A stretch of DNA of 64,000 nucleotides from Pseudeuparius sepicola (GCA_963920635.1 OY987305.1:10001-74000); one strand, 5' to 3'. Counted from the stretch's first letter, positions 38,401-50,745 are shown. The notes: generated by a model from the sequence alone, not told the origin. Numbers and translations: made by a program.

Positions 38401-41400
38401 AAAGTGTTTTTCTTTTCGTTCTATCTGTGATAACAACTTCAGAAAAAAATAAAATCGAAAACGCAAAATTTCACTTTTTTCAAAATAACTCAAAAACGAA
38501 AAAGATATTAGAAATCTGTTTGCCCCATTTTATTGACCTTAGAATTGAGCAAATTTTTCCCCCATTTAACCGTTGTTCTATCTTTCACTGTTTGCAAGAT
38601 CCCCATGCTGTTCATTCTTATCCGGGACACATTGTATAGTTTATCAAAATATCAAAGAGGCGAGTACTCACTGCCCCTTCTGGATCGATCAACAACAAGT
38701 GCTTCTTGTAGTTGTCTTGCATTCCAGAGAGCACGAACTGTCCCGGCGAATTTGTGGATTCCCGCACCAAAAAGTCCCCGTCTTTTTGGAGCAGTCTTTC
38801 GGCTTCCGCTCTACTGATTGGCCCGTGGTACCAAATTTCATTTTGTAGTTGAGTCAAGTGGTCGGTTTTAGGTAATGCCGACACTTGTGCTTGAGCAAAT
38901 GGCTCTGGAGACAATGAACTTAATGACAAACATGTCAGCTGTCAGGTATGAAACGATTTTGTTTCATGGCTCACTAGATGATTTCCGAGATAATTTCATA
39001 TCAATAAGACAGGTAAGGTAAGTAAATTAGAAATACGTTTAACGGAATAAAAAGTGAGAAAAATAGCAACTTACGAAAAGCTCAAGCAGATTTTTATTTA
39101 TTTCATGACATGCTTGACCACGGAAATCTTTGATAACAAATCACTACCTTCTTCTTTCAAATAACATGTTAATAATTATTCTTCTGGCGATAACTCCAAA
39201 ACTAATGAAGATATCGATTTGATCCGTGGGTATTTTTTGTTGCGAATTTAATCTACTTTTCGATTATAACAGAATAAATATGTCGTTGCATTTAAAATTT
39301 CAGAGAAAATTGTAATAAAAGGGAAATTTTTCAAATTGTGCCCTCTAGCGGTGACCACGAAACTCAAAATGCCCTTACTGCACAATCATTTGATAGAAGA
39401 AGGAACGCTCTCTTCAACCGGAGTTAGCAGCATTTGTTCAAGTCAAGGTTTATCCGCCCGTTTCACCTTTACTTGAAGACCTAGAGCAAAAAATCCTTAA
39501 CGAAAATTGTTCAGAATTTGCCGGAGTGCAATAAATTTATTTTTGATATACCTTTATTAGTAATTTTTCGAGAAAACTCATTTTTCAAATTTACTGTTTT
39601 ATTTACTAGGGGCCGACCTACAAACTTAAAAATAATTTCCAGCAATTTTTCGTGACCATATTACTAAAGCCCTGTTTGAGTCGGCAATTTTTATTGCCGC
39701 CAATAAAAATTGCTGACATTTTTGTTGTGCGCACGCGCATTAACTCCGTTTTGAGCCATCTGTGGCAAGTTTTATTGCATTGCAAAAAGTAGCTCCAGAC
39801 CTATTTTCTAGTATTTTTTTAGAGATTTTTGTGCTAACAACCTTAGTAATAAAAAACACTACATAAAACCTAACCTAATATAAAACCTGATTTTCTTTCA
39901 TTTTCTATGTTACTATTAGGATCTTTATCGTTGGTAAAATTAATATAACCCGAAGCACTATGTATACAGTCTACACACCGCAAAAACTTCAAATATTTTA
40001 TTTACTAAATATTTGGTTGGCAGTATTCACAAAAAAATAGAATTTCATTAGATAAATTGCCAACTGTAAACAGATACCACCTTTGCAACAAACATTGCGT
40101 GCAACAAAAATGTCAGCAATTTTTATTGCCGGCAATAAAAATTGCCGACTCTAAACAGGGCTTTAAGATTTTTTTCCCAAAGCTCCAAGACTATTAATTC
40201 CTGAGATATGGTACCTCTTCACCCTTAATGAAACACCCTGTAAATTTATAGGTATGCACACCAGTATGACACCTAACCTATCTATTGCGTATTCCTCGAC
40301 TTTTTCTCAAATATACATAATAACGATAAATGCACTTACGCATATCGAAGACATCCCTCTCCCGATTGACGAGCACGCTGTCATTCACATAGTCGTGGTG
40401 GGGCCCGTGGGCATCAAAAGTGACGTCCGAATTAAGATCGATGAGGTTAGGCGTGTGAACAGAAGGCAGAGTGGTAAAAGGAGGTACAGAGGTAGGTAGA
40501 GGCGGTACCGGAGGGGGCTCGACGTCGGGGGGCACCTTCCCCGGGAGATCGTTGTAATAGTCTTTGTCTGCTTCGCCCCCTTGTGAGGTGGAAGGGCTAC
40601 CGATTGCCGTCCCAAATCTGGGGCAAAAAAATTAATGTCAGGTCGGACAAAACGCGACTCGCCTTATTTCGTGCAACTTACATTAACGGAGCTTTGTGAG
40701 TGAACTGTTGGTATCTCAGTTCGAATGCTTGTCCAATAGTTGATATGACGTCTTTAGTCAATCCCCCACCACATTCTAATACGTAACAAGCTCTCATGTC
40801 GGTTGCGTCTTTCGCTATATAACCCACGAAATCCATGGTATCCTAGAAAACCCGACATTAGACAGATATTTTATTTTTTCTCGGTGGCTCATACAAAACA
40901 TTAACCCAGAAAAAGTCACCCACTTCTCGGTGGCTATCTGACTAGGCTATCGCAAAATATATTAGTCACTTACGCTGTCACCCCCGGAAGCGAAGGATAT
41001 TCTTGGCATGTCATGATTTGCTATGACCTTATTGGTATCTAGTGACGTAAGTGACAAGTTCATACTGGAAACTTTTAAATTCACATTCGTACCGGCATAT
41101 GTCATGTCGGGTAGTTCCGCAATTGCTTTGGTTACTTTCTTGTCGATTTTACGTTTTCGGTCAACTGTTTTCAAGCCGGCTGCCTCGCACACTTTGTTTA
41201 TACATTCTCTGAAAAAATTACTCTTAAGTGTTCAAAAATATCAACAAAATACGGGGAAGCAATTTATACATACTTTGCTACACTTGATCTTGTTTTGAAA
41301 TTGAGCGATTTCATAGATTCCTTCACTTCGAGACATCCAACGTACTGGAAGGAAACAAAATATAATATGTAGAGGTGTATATTATAGATAATTAATTACA

Positions 41401-42273
41401 GTTTGTTCGGCGAATGTCTGGCCCTACGTCACAACTCCCGTCCTTGTCTTACTCGTGAATATACGATGGATATCGGTCGGTCGTATATTCACGAGTCAGA
41501 CAAGGACGCGAGTTGTGACGTAGGGCCGAACATTCGCTGAACAAACTGTATGAACTTCTAGAAAAATCGGGCGGTGCATACGGTGTGTTCCATAATTACC
41601 AAAATTAAAATTCCATTTTTACTTTAGGTTTTTTGTGTTTAAAAAAATATGTTGTAGTAGGCCTTGGTTTTTTAAATAAATTGTGCCGTTTTGCGCCAAA
41701 AACAGTTTTTGATGCTCTATCGTTTAAAAAGGGACCTGATCCGAATCAGACGACAATAATTCCAAATTTTATGGGCGTGTTCCGGTTTTAAGTGGGCCAC
41801 ACTGTATATTAATAAGTATGTGGTCGATACGTGGACAATTTAAATAAAATTATACTGAGTCATGTACACCATTTACCTAATTACCCTTGCTCACCAAATA
41901 CCTTAAATTCCGAATATTATTCAGTCGAGGCTATAATAATTATTATTGTTGTATTTAGGTGGGCACACATATCAAAAAATGACTTGTACGTGACATATAA
42001 ATAGTAATTATCGGAAAAAATGGAAGAGTAGATACGTAGTAAGAATTTATATAACAAGGTGCCCCACCTTAAAATTAAAAATAGGTGCACACAATACACG
42101 TACAAAATTGCTTTAAATAAATCAGAATACCTAATGCAAGCGCAAGCAACTAAGAAAGTACCTACTTATTGTTTTTTCTTACCTACCCTAACTGCATACG
42201 TGGCCCCCTGCTTGGCGATTAATTTATCGGAATGTATCCACCCGCTGGAAGGCTTCACGTTGAAAGCCGACAT
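35427..42273 (-). CDS. Shc: SHC-type adaptor protein (7 coding exons)
   Basis: Cytoplasmic adaptor linking activated receptor tyrosine kinases to Grb2/Ras signalling. Exons: 42273-42187, 41344-41274, 41208-40974, 40842-40682, 40617-40340, 38904-38672, 35555-35427 (TAG). All introns are GT-AG and phases agree, giving 397 aa, near Drosophila Shc. The PTB domain spans ~10-180 ([43 protein letters not shown]). The proline-rich CH1 linker has DYYND at Tyr205/206 and DYVND at Tyr261, equivalents of the mammalian Tyr239/240 and Tyr317 Grb2 sites, and an FDM adaptin-like motif at 275-277. The SH2 domain runs ~302-395 with FLVRES, Arg325 being the phosphotyrosine-binding residue. The start is the first ATG after an upstream in-frame stop, so this is the short form without an N-terminal CH2 region. 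No defects are seen. Confidence 0.94.
36021..36702. mobile_element. Nested foldback, ~125-bp arms
   Basis: gacaattatactgaaaattc at 36030 is matched in reverse near 36690, and the pairing continues through the cggccctgtattta and caacaatttaacttacaa blocks. The ~430-bp loop is unassigned. Confidence 0.8.
37899..38022. mobile_element. Nested hairpin
   Basis: gtacctcggcactgaagttc at 37901 is matched in reverse by gacttcagtgctttggtatg near 38000, with tcatgtgg/ccacatga inside. About 120 bp, in the interior of the 3-kb element. Confidence 0.75.
39666..40164. mobile_element. MITE with ~65-bp inverted repeats in Shc intron 5
   Basis: aaagccctgtttgagtcggc at the left is matched in reverse at the right (gccgactctaaacagggctt). 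The match continues through caatttttattgccg and gctgacatttttgttg. The core is non-coding and includes two CCTAA units at 39869, which are too few to be an interstitial telomere. Confidence 0.87.
41398..41550. mobile_element. Palindromic MITE upstream of the second Shc exon
   Basis: Almost the whole 150 bp folds back: acagtttgttcggcgaatgt against its inverse at 41535-41550, and ctcgtgaatatacga against its inverse around a short centre near 41470. It sits in the first Shc intron. Confidence 0.9.
41578..41815. mobile_element. Degenerate MITE-like repeat
   Basis: Bounded by ggtgtgttccataatt and ggccacactgtata. It shares tgccgttttgc, ctatcgttta and tgttccggtttt with 53697-53790, so it is an interspersed family with at least two copies here. 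Non-coding. Confidence 0.55.
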
Positions 42274-42309
42274 TTTAGAAAATATTTCGGCCTTCAAACA
42301 TTAAACTCA

Positions 42310-43260
42310 TAACGCGCTGTGCGCAGTTTACTACTTATTAAAATCACTTTTGTTATTGAAATTAGGCTCAGATTCTCGTGAAAATGAAAATGTCGATGTT
42401 GGTGTTGGCCTTTTAATTGTATTTTATTCTACTCCACATTCTAGATTCTACTCTGATTCACATGATTCTACTCACAAAATATATAGGTTAGGTTAGATTC
42501 TACTACTTTACTTCTACCAGAGCATCTTCTACCCGACCATATACCTATAACAAGTAGTAAATGTGTCGTCAAAAAACAGAATCAAACAATGACCTCGGCG
42601 CCATATTGGAGGAATAGAAATCAGAGATGTATTCAGGAAAATCAATTCAGAAATAAAGTAGTATCAGGACATTTTTTGTAATTTATATGATGTGGTAGTG
42701 TTCAATACGTAAAATTTGTCAAACAATAGGCCGCTTTGTTACATTAGTAAAATTAGTTCGGTTTATTAGAATAAATAAAAATATTTGTTGAAGCCCATCA
42801 GAGTTAATGTGGCAATGACGTCACTCGGTATATAAATTCAAATATTAACAATGTCGTGAATAGCCCAACAGATGGAATTTTTAAAAGCACAAAATCGCAA
42901 GACTCTGAATAACTCATATTTTTTAAATTATAAGTAGTTATAAGTATTCCTTTCACAAAGGATAAAAGCAGTCTATTTCTTTATTTGGTCCACTGGGCAG
43001 CAATAAGTGCAAATATTCTCTCCACATTGGAATTGTGAGATGGGATTGCAAAAAGCTGCTTTTAGTAACTGTGAAAAAGTTTATTATTTTTCATTATTTG
43101 TTGTTTATAACCACGCATACTTTAAAATCCCGACGTTTATGAAAAATCCGCCCGGACTCACCCGGATGTAGTAAAAACCCGAACATGTCCGGATTAATCC
43201 TGACATCTGGTAACCCTACGGGGAGGATACCCTTCCGGATTTCCTTCATCACCTTAACTT
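42310..43260. other. Shc upstream region
   Basis: AT-rich, with no gene seen. It should contain the Shc 5' UTR and promoter but no core element is convincing. A short taggttaggtta word occurs at 42486. Confidence 0.4.
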
Positions 43261-43261
43261 C

Positions 43262-43770
43262 CTGCACAAAAACATTAAGTTAAACCATGGAGGTTAAAAA
43301 GGACGGTTTTCTTCATTTCCTGGATGTTTGGTCTCTAGGACATTCGGACTACTGGAAACCAACACATACAGATAGGTACCTTAATGGTTTCTCCCAACAC
43401 CACCCATCCCAAAAACAATCCGTTATTAATTCGTTACAATTATCGAGCAATATCCCTCTCCGATCCTGATAATCTTGATAGAGAACTGGATCATCTTACT
43501 AATGTTCGAATACTTGCCAACAATAATTCTTATCAGAATATTCAGCGCTCTATTACGAAGTTTACTAACCACAACAATAATGTACTAACAGACGCGTAAA
43601 ATGACCTGCCGACCACTGTGGTTTTCCTTCCTTATATCCATAACATAACCCATCGCATCTAAAAATTCAATCAACATAACATACGAACAAGATTTTCCAC
43701 GCTCCCTAAATTATCTCGATATTACCGACCGATTAAAGATATTATACCATTAACATTGGCACCGCGCCGA
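43262..43770 (+). pseudogene. Penelope-like element reverse transcriptase fragment
   Basis: The frame at 43287-43469 contains LGHSDYWKPTHTDRYLNGFS and QHHPSQKQSVINSL, the well-conserved segment after the catalytic region of Penelope-like RTs. A second frame continues with DPDNLDRELDHLT and SYQNIQRSI (43450-43560), and a third with the LPYIHNIT-like part (43620-43660). Two or more frameshifts and stops show decay. The N-terminal RT and the GIY-YIG endonuclease are missing. The fragment is about 510 bp. Confidence 0.82.
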
Positions 43771-45030
43771 ATGTCGGGGGAGTAGCCAAAATTTCAAGAA
43801 AATCGGGGGTGGGTTACAACGCCGAACGTTGGGCGAAATAGGGGGTGCGTACCCAAAATTTCAAGAAAATCGGGGTGGGTTGCACCATTGGAAATGATTA
43901 CCACTTCTTTTTTCGTAAGGCAGCGCGCATCGCTGCCAACTGCCACAATATATCATCATACGGCAGCGCCTATCCCCCAAAAAGGAGGGCATACGCTCCT
44001 TATTGCAAAGATGCTTGAGAAAATGCACTTCCGACTGCTTCCGACATCTAAATAAGTTTACTTTGGACATGTAGAGAGTTAAATGTATGTCCAAAGAAGT
44101 CATTTGACTCAACTCACCAATGAGAGGGCAAGACGTATACCGACTTTTATATACGTCTGACTATAAATAGCAACTGCCTTAATTAAATTCACAAACAAGA
44201 GTACCTGTCTTTTTTGATTCCTTGGGGCAAGTACTGAACAATCTGATTTTCAATTCATGTTCAAAATCTTGCGCTTATGAAAAGTGTCTACTACAAATAT
44301 ATGTTCGTTTGCCTTGCAGACAGCTTCACAACAAATCATTCCTCCGGGCATCTACAATAGTGAAATGTATAATTAGGTACCTACTTACATTTTTACAATC
44401 ATCGACTTTACAGTTTTATGTACATAATCAAAAAATGTAAAAGACATGCTTGTATTCAGTAGTTATTAGATGTAGGATGTAGGCACAAAATATACCTATA
44501 GGTTAGATGTAGGTGTAGGTAGGTAGTAGGTAATATTTTAAGAAAACAATCCATGTTTAGAACCATTTTTTGCATCCTACCAGACAGCTTCTGTAATAGT
44601 AGATAAGTAGTTTCCAAGGTTGTTTCCATGCGAATAGATCCCTTTTCCACAAATGGTAGGTAATGGGAAATAATACCAGAGAACAAGGTGTTCTCTGATA
44701 ATACTTCTCAAAGGCAATAAAGCAAAAATACTTATAACCCTTGTTCTCCTCTGCTTATAAGAAAGCAGAAATTCTTTGTTCTCTGACGAAAGTAATAATT
44801 CACAGGCATAGGCATAGAAAAATGAATAATATATTCCTTTGTCTATGGGCACAGCAGTCACAGCACTACACTCACTACACTACGACCACATAACACGAAA
44901 AATGTGACTACGACCACCACGGTAAACAAACGGGAAAACGGGAACAACTGGGAATTATATACCAGATGACGCGCAACATGGCGGCAATTTTGACCTTGAG
45001 TTTTTTGAGGCACTACTCAATAGGATGTTG
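43771..45030. other. No gene seen
   Basis: A short direct repeat, aaaatttcaagaaaatcggg, occurs at 43789 and 43855 with a ggtgggtt flank. The rest is AT-rich with taggtaggt microsatellite words near 44510. Confidence 0.4.
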
Positions 45031-45450
45031 TGCAGGGCCGGCTCTAGGAGGGTGCGAACGGTGCGCGGTGCACGCGGCCCCGCGCTTTCCAGTCCCGTGC
45101 ACCAGGCACAGGGTGATCCAGCAGCGTATTTGAGTTAAGCAGTTAAGCTAGAGCTAACTATTTTGTTTGAATTAATTTCTCGCGCTTGTAACACTTCGGC
45201 ACCTGTCCTGCGCGTGGGCGGGCTAGATCCACGCATCGGACGATGGTAGCGCCAAGGTGTTGCAAGCGCCAGGGTCCTTCACCAGGCCGAAAGGCCCGGT
45301 CCCGGCTCCTCACTCAGGCGGGTCTCCGCCCTGGTGACCAACAGAAGTTGGTGGAGGACGAAGATCGCAAAATTAAAGTCCAGACTTAAACCGTAAGGAA
45401 AAGTCGTACGCGGTGAGTTGTAACAACTAGCGCCATCTAGGACCGGTGGC
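45031..45450. other. GC-rich repeat-like block
   Basis: Sharp GC rise from gtgcagggccggctctagga to about ctaggaccggtgg. It contains cccggctcctcactcaggcg and a gatggtagcgcc word. The abrupt edges suggest an interspersed repeat or a LINE 3' piece rather than a gene; no coding frame supports it. Confidence 0.4.
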
Positions 45451-47319
45451 GAAAACTATAATAGTGCAGAAGACCGTGTTGGTATATTCTGACTTTTTTG
45501 TGAATATAACCATACCTTAATCAATGATATAACGTAATAATGCAAACGTTTAGGGGTTGATTAGTCAAGAAAAACAAAAAATTAAGACACTTTCAGTGTT
45601 TCAGATGAAATATACAACAATGTAAAAAAAGCGAAATTTTATGAAAACAGTAATTACTTTTTTGTTTAATCAGCTATAACTTCGAAATGAAATGTCGAAT
45701 CTATTTCAGATTTTTACCACGTTATCATCACTGTATCTGTCGCCGTTCCGTATAGTAATAAGAAAATAAAATTTTAATATACCTACACGGAAAGTATATT
45801 TTTTTATGGAGCCGTGTCTCTGAAGGGTATAAATTTCCGTCTATAAATACAACCCGCGGAAAACTTTTCTATTATTAGAACACAAATGCATCAAGATAAA
45901 ATGAAGAGAACAAATTAAGGAAACTTTTCTATTTAAAACATTTTTTTTTGGAGCTGACAGGTTTCGAAAAAAATGTATATACAGAGCGTACAGTTTATAA
46001 ATTTTGTAATCGAACTGCGAGTTAGAAAAATTCGGTTTCTGACAGACAGTAGCGATTATAGATAACTTATTGTATTATTAATAGTGCATAGTGACTATGC
46101 CAGCAGCCTTTTACTGTCTAGGTAAGAGATACAATGTGTTCTGAATTATATATCAATACCTAGAATAAATTAAAAAAAAATAGATTAGAAAAGAATTATT
46201 TTCTCGTTTTTTATATATTTTTGCATTAATTACTGCTCAGGACTCAATACACTTTTTTCATAAATTAGTTTCGTAGACCGACCCATCTACTCTACTATTA
46301 TAGAAATGTTGGGGTATGAATAATAAGTCTTAAATCCAACCCCAGTTTGAATATATAAAATGAAGGAATTTTTTAAGGTTGTAACTAATAGCATCAAAAT
46401 ATTGCTCCTTGTGTCTTTGAAAATATAGGGTAGAAGTAGGTATCCTTTATGACCACTGCTCCTGTTGTGACCACATTTTATTTCAAAAAGCCATATTAGT
46501 GATTTTTATGAAATAAAAAGATTTCCCGCCCATATATGTTCATTTTCTGTTATTTTGGGCCAGTATTTTTCAATATGTTAAAGGGGTTACACGTGTTTTG
46601 TGGCAGAGACGCGATATGGGCAAAACTCTAGTGGGAGCTAAGGTAGGCAATTAGGAAATTAGAATTATATGCAAGTTTTAGTAACTACTGAAATTGAATG
46701 TACTAGATCCCTGTTAACTAAGCTATCGTTCCATGAATGTATTTTTAGATTTTTTGCTTGTACTTAAGTCGAAATTTTTTAGGTGGTCACAAAAGGTAGG
46801 TACACAAATTTTTTGCAGCGTACTATTTATGGCCAGCAGATGGCCACTACAGGTGCTTTCGAAAACCAGTTGTGGCGACCCGTGTTATAATAGGTATTCC
46901 AACAGTGTCCTAATATCAACCGAGAGATATTTTTAAAAAAGTGGGATTGAATAATAATGGAAACTTTCCAAGAAAAAATCACTAAGTCAAGTTGTCAAAT
47001 GAAACATAAGCCCACATTAAATTAACCTTTATTCTTATGCTGACAGATATTTCCTACAAATATATTTTTAACCTTATTCATTATATCTATAGGTGTCTAC
47101 TTGGGTAGGTACCTTATACCACAGACCTATATAGCTTCGCTAGGTCTGTGCTTATACGTAGTGACAGGTGCCCCCATTAAGAATTTGTTTATTTTGTCCC
47201 TTGAAAATGATTAGATTGTTAAAATTTGCGGCACCAGTCAACAATGTATCTGAACATCTTGGCGTTAAATTATTTTCTTTTGTTATGTGTAAAATAGTGG
47301 TTACTAAGTAACAGAGGTG
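45451..47319. other. No gene seen
   Basis: AT-rich sequence. An inverted pair around 47117-47152 (acagacctatatagc against its inverse) forms a small hairpin. Nothing else is supported. Confidence 0.4.
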
Positions 47320-47790
47320 CACCGAATAGTGAAATGTGCGGCATTGGCCGAATACCGCCTATGCGGCCTATAGCAATATTCGGCTCAATACCGAATATTT
47401 GACTAAACTATTCGGCGGAATATTCTGTGAATATTCTACTAATATTCGGTTAATCCTTGAAATTTATAATATTTCTAATCAAAACGCTTTTTAAGAGCCT
47501 CTCTGAAGATAACTGAACAGTAAACCCTCGTATCAAGAGAAAAAAATGACCATAAGACAGGGAAAGAAAGGTGAATGCTTATTAGAGGATTGATGCACCA
47601 AATATTCAATAGACCGAATAATTGGCATAATATTCGGCCATTCTTTGGACATTCCTCGACTATTGGTCGTAGATTACATTCTTGCATTCTTATCAAAAAA
47701 TGTATCAAAGATCGAATTGACTCGCCGAATATTCGGCAATATTCAAAAAATGGCCGAATATTCGGCCAATTATTCTTATAACTCCTGCAT
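47320..47790. mobile_element. ATTCGGC-rich short element
   Basis: The left edge ggtgcaccgaatagtg is followed by a dozen scattered (c)cgaat / attcgg words. The right edge, ccgaatattcggccaattat, carries palindromic ccgaatattcgg. The dense repetition at both ends with an unrelated centre resembles subterminal-repeat-rich hAT-like nonautonomous elements. The class is not proven. Confidence 0.5.
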
Positions 47791-48540
47791 GGTGATTCTC
47801 ACCACGTAGGCCACCTTTCCCCTGGCCCTAGCGCCACAGCATCCGATATTGTTTCGTCAGCCGAAGAAATAAATTACTCTTTGTTTCATTTTGAAACCAA
47901 TCTAAGTACAGGAGGATTACAATTTTCTCGACGATATAAAGCGTGTGGTTGAGGTATGTTTTTGGGATCAAGGAATTCAATTATTATATATTTTTTTAGG
48001 ATTTGTGTGAAATTATAGTGGTATTTTAAGTAGTGGTTCCATAGCAGCGGTTTTTCTAGCTAATAATGTCAATCGTAATCGCTAGCAGTTATAGGCAGCT
48101 AGTCCTATTTATAGCTTGATTGTAGGTTGTAGATCATTGAGATAGTAGGTATAGAGGTAGATAATATCAAAGACAACATGCGTTTCTGTTTAGATACGAG
48201 ACGAGTTATCATGGAATTGGGATGAAATGCCGAGAAGGAAGTACGAAAATGCCCAAAAGCCTAACGCGATCGATATTATGGTCCCTGCTATACTTCGCAT
48301 TAGATGAATGGCGAAAATCGTCGAGTCGCACTTATATTTTTTTCAGCGATCATACAGTAGACTAAGAATCTTATTACAATACAAACTAAGTGTCTTTATA
48401 TAGGTGTAGGTAGGTATAATATGACGATCATTGCTGTGAACGCTCGAAATAAAGTAGCAACACGTTTCACATGACATTGCAATCAGCACGTGGGCGAGAT
48501 GGCTCTGTGAACTGTCCGTAGTGAATTTTTGAAGGTAGAT
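47791..48540. other. No gene seen
   Basis: AT-rich. The pair gatatcagtagat/atctactgatatc at 48538-48567 forms a short palindrome bordering the CpG block. Confidence 0.4.
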
Positions 48541-48567
48541 ATCAGTAGATGATTATCTACTGATATC

Positions 48568-48823
48568 CCTCCCTGTATACAGTGGTCGCCCCGAGCGCCG
48601 ACGCGCCGGAGCGTCGCGACGCCCTGCTCGGGCCTCGGCCTCGTGCTCGACGCCGGCGGCAGCTGCGCCGTCGTCGGATAAATCCGCGTATCTGGCGTCC
48701 GCCGGTCCGCCGGTCCGCCTCCGCAGCCGCAGCCGCAGCAGATCTCCACACCGGACCCGATGTAAGACTTGCACCACACTACCACACACCAATCACCATT
48801 ACCTTACCAGCTTTCCGTCTCCC
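48568..48823 (+). other. CpG-rich block ending in a splice donor, candidate first exon
   Basis: GC-rich, CpG-rich and full of gccgc/ccgcagccgcag words, in sharp contrast to its surroundings. On the plus strand it ends with gtaagt at 48824 (another gtaaga at 48762). Open frames exist on both strands but look compositional. It is best read as a promoter/5'-UTR exon of a plus-strand gene. A coding exon lies 5 kb downstream (53846). Confidence 0.4.
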
Positions 48824-49080
48824 GTAAGTTTCAAAACTCGAATTTTCCTTGGAGCGTACCTACTTCGTACGAACAATTTTACCATTTCCATTTTTACGAT
48901 TTCAATACAACTTTTTCGCTGGTAAATATACCTATACTTGCAATTATTTCATGTTCAGAGATACTTAGTAGTAAACCGTCATCTTCGAGTTTCAATTTTT
49001 CGAAAAAAAATTCATTCTTGACACAAAAAGTCTGCTTGTCCTTAAAATAAGATTGGCATGGACAAAGTTAAGGTTACTTA

Positions 49081-49520
49081 TACTGGGTGACCAAAAAATT
49101 GAATAAGAGTAAACTACCTCTATTGTGGAGATACTGAAAGAAGTTATAAAGAAAATTTGTTCAGCGTGGTAAGTTACCTACTTACGTGCACAAAATTTCA
49201 AACCGTAAGGCCTACTTTGATTTTATTTATTTTATTCTCTCTTTTTTTAATAAATAGTTTTCTGTAAATAGTACGAAAAAACTGTATTAATAAAACTTCC
49301 TCAGAATGTAAAACTGCGCATACAGAAAATTATTTAATGGAAGAAAAACAAGAAAAAATCACAAAATAAAAGTGGGCCTAACGCTTTCAAATTTTGTACA
49401 CGTAAGTACCTTACCACGATGAACAAGTTTCTTTATAACTTTTTTCAGTATCTCTACAAATAGATGCAGTTTACTCTTATATGCTAATTATCGTTTATTC
49501 AATTTCCTGGTCACCCAGTA
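49081..49520. mobile_element. Element with long inverted repeats
   Basis: tactgggtgaccaaaaaatt at the left and its inverse (aatttcctggtcacccagta) at the right. The pairing extends about 150 bp through the gtttactctta, ttataaagaaa and gtacacgtaagta-like blocks. Non-coding core. Confidence 0.85.
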
Positions 49521-50219
49521 CAAATAGTGTTACCTTTTTCCATTCCACTTATGTTTTTTCCAAAATAAAATAGCAAAGTAACGTCCTACTAACCTTTAAT
49601 TAACCTTTTAACATAAGATCTTAGCAAGTATAATATGTTATTTTTTTGCTCAATTTCTCAATTTTATACCTAACTTTTTTATAGTAGTAGTAGTAGTAGT
49701 AGTTTTATTTACTTTTTTTCCAGAAGATCTATCGGAAACATGTTTTCTTGATTCTGAAAAAAAAAAATGGAACCATGTTATACATACCCCGATTGGTAGG
49801 TTTCTGAATTTGATAATAAAATTAATAAACATAATATGTAGGTATTTCAAAAGTTTTGATGAGATTGTAAAGAACGAGAAGAACTATAGGATATAACTAA
49901 GACAATGCCATGTTTTGTATTTTATTTTTTATATAAAAGTTAACAAAAATACCAAACCAATACGCCATATACGAGTATATAAGGTGGCCCATTTGAAATT
50001 AGTTATATAAAATGAGTTATATTTTTTACCGATTTTGACTATTTTTATAAGCGTTTAGCTCTGTTAGCTAGTTTGTTTGTATGTGGTCAAATTTAGTAAC
50101 TGAATTTTAAACCACTGCTTCTAATTCCACCCAACAGATTGAGCTGAATTTTGCACTCACTTTTGGTGCTGATGACAACAGCTTAGTATACTCAGTATTG
50201 TAATTTATTCAAAATAGCT

Positions 50220-50745
50220 GTCGCTACAAGATGGCAGATTACCTTTTTCTATATCGAACGAAAGGGTTTGACAAGTAGAAAATGATAAGATGAGTGACGT
50301 CATATTAAATCCAATATGGCGAATGCAACAAGATGGCGGACGGCCCAAGATGTCGGACTAAATTTCTTAACCACCCTCGTGACATGGGAATTAAATACTA
50401 AAAACCACAAAATATAAAATAAAATAAACTTTTTTAAACACAAGCTTTTATTTAACCCATTACTAAAACGAATAAAATAAATTCAGGTTTTTATTACGGT
50501 AGTATTCTGTGCCAAATTGAAATACATCGTTCGGCAAGTACTTGCTTATCAACCAATCAATTATTGGTAGGTAGGTACTTACTGTTATGAACATTCGCAC
50601 GACAATTTTTGTAATTTTAAAAAGTTGTGAATTACTTTAGTGAACCTTTAACCTATATAAAGTTATTTTATTCGTTTTAGTAATGTTCTAAAATAAAAGC
50701 TTGCTTTCAAAAGGGTTTATTTTATTTTATTTTAATTATTGTAGC
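50220..50745. mobile_element. Second copy of the foldback/minisatellite element
   Basis: It shares with 27930-29400 the acaagcttttatttaa and aaaacgaataaaataa blocks, the interior ttgataagcaagtac sequence, and collapsed minisatellite units (agatggcggacgg, atccaatatggc, gtgacgtcat), here in reverse orientation. Only about two 120-bp units remain. Confidence 0.75.

Larger units (their letters stand above)
35613..38636. mobile_element. 3-kb element with ~400-bp terminal inverted repeats in Shc intron 6
   Basis: The left end tatacaatgtgtcccggata is matched in reverse by the right end (tatccgggacacattgtata), and the inverted match runs some 400 bp inward on each side (35613-36025 against 38215-38636). 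Frames that look alike on opposite strands at the two ends are by-products of this symmetry. No transposase is readable. Nested foldbacks at 36021-36702 and 37899-38022 interrupt it. The interior also has a weaker inverted pair rich in gtaccc/gggtac (36700-36780 against 38115-38205). Confidence 0.88.

Noticed and set aside
35588..38817. Two similar ~75-codon frames on opposite strands (minus 35588-35821, plus 38427-38639)
   Set aside because: They are the two terminal inverted repeats of one transposon read in opposite directions, not a duplicated gene.
39869..39878. Interstitial telomeric repeat
   Set aside because: Only two CCTAA units inside a MITE; chance level in this sequence.
48483..48827. 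Ala/Arg-rich frames of 64-100 codons on both strands
   Set aside because: Low-complexity products of GCC/GCG-type repeats; treated as a CpG block instead.
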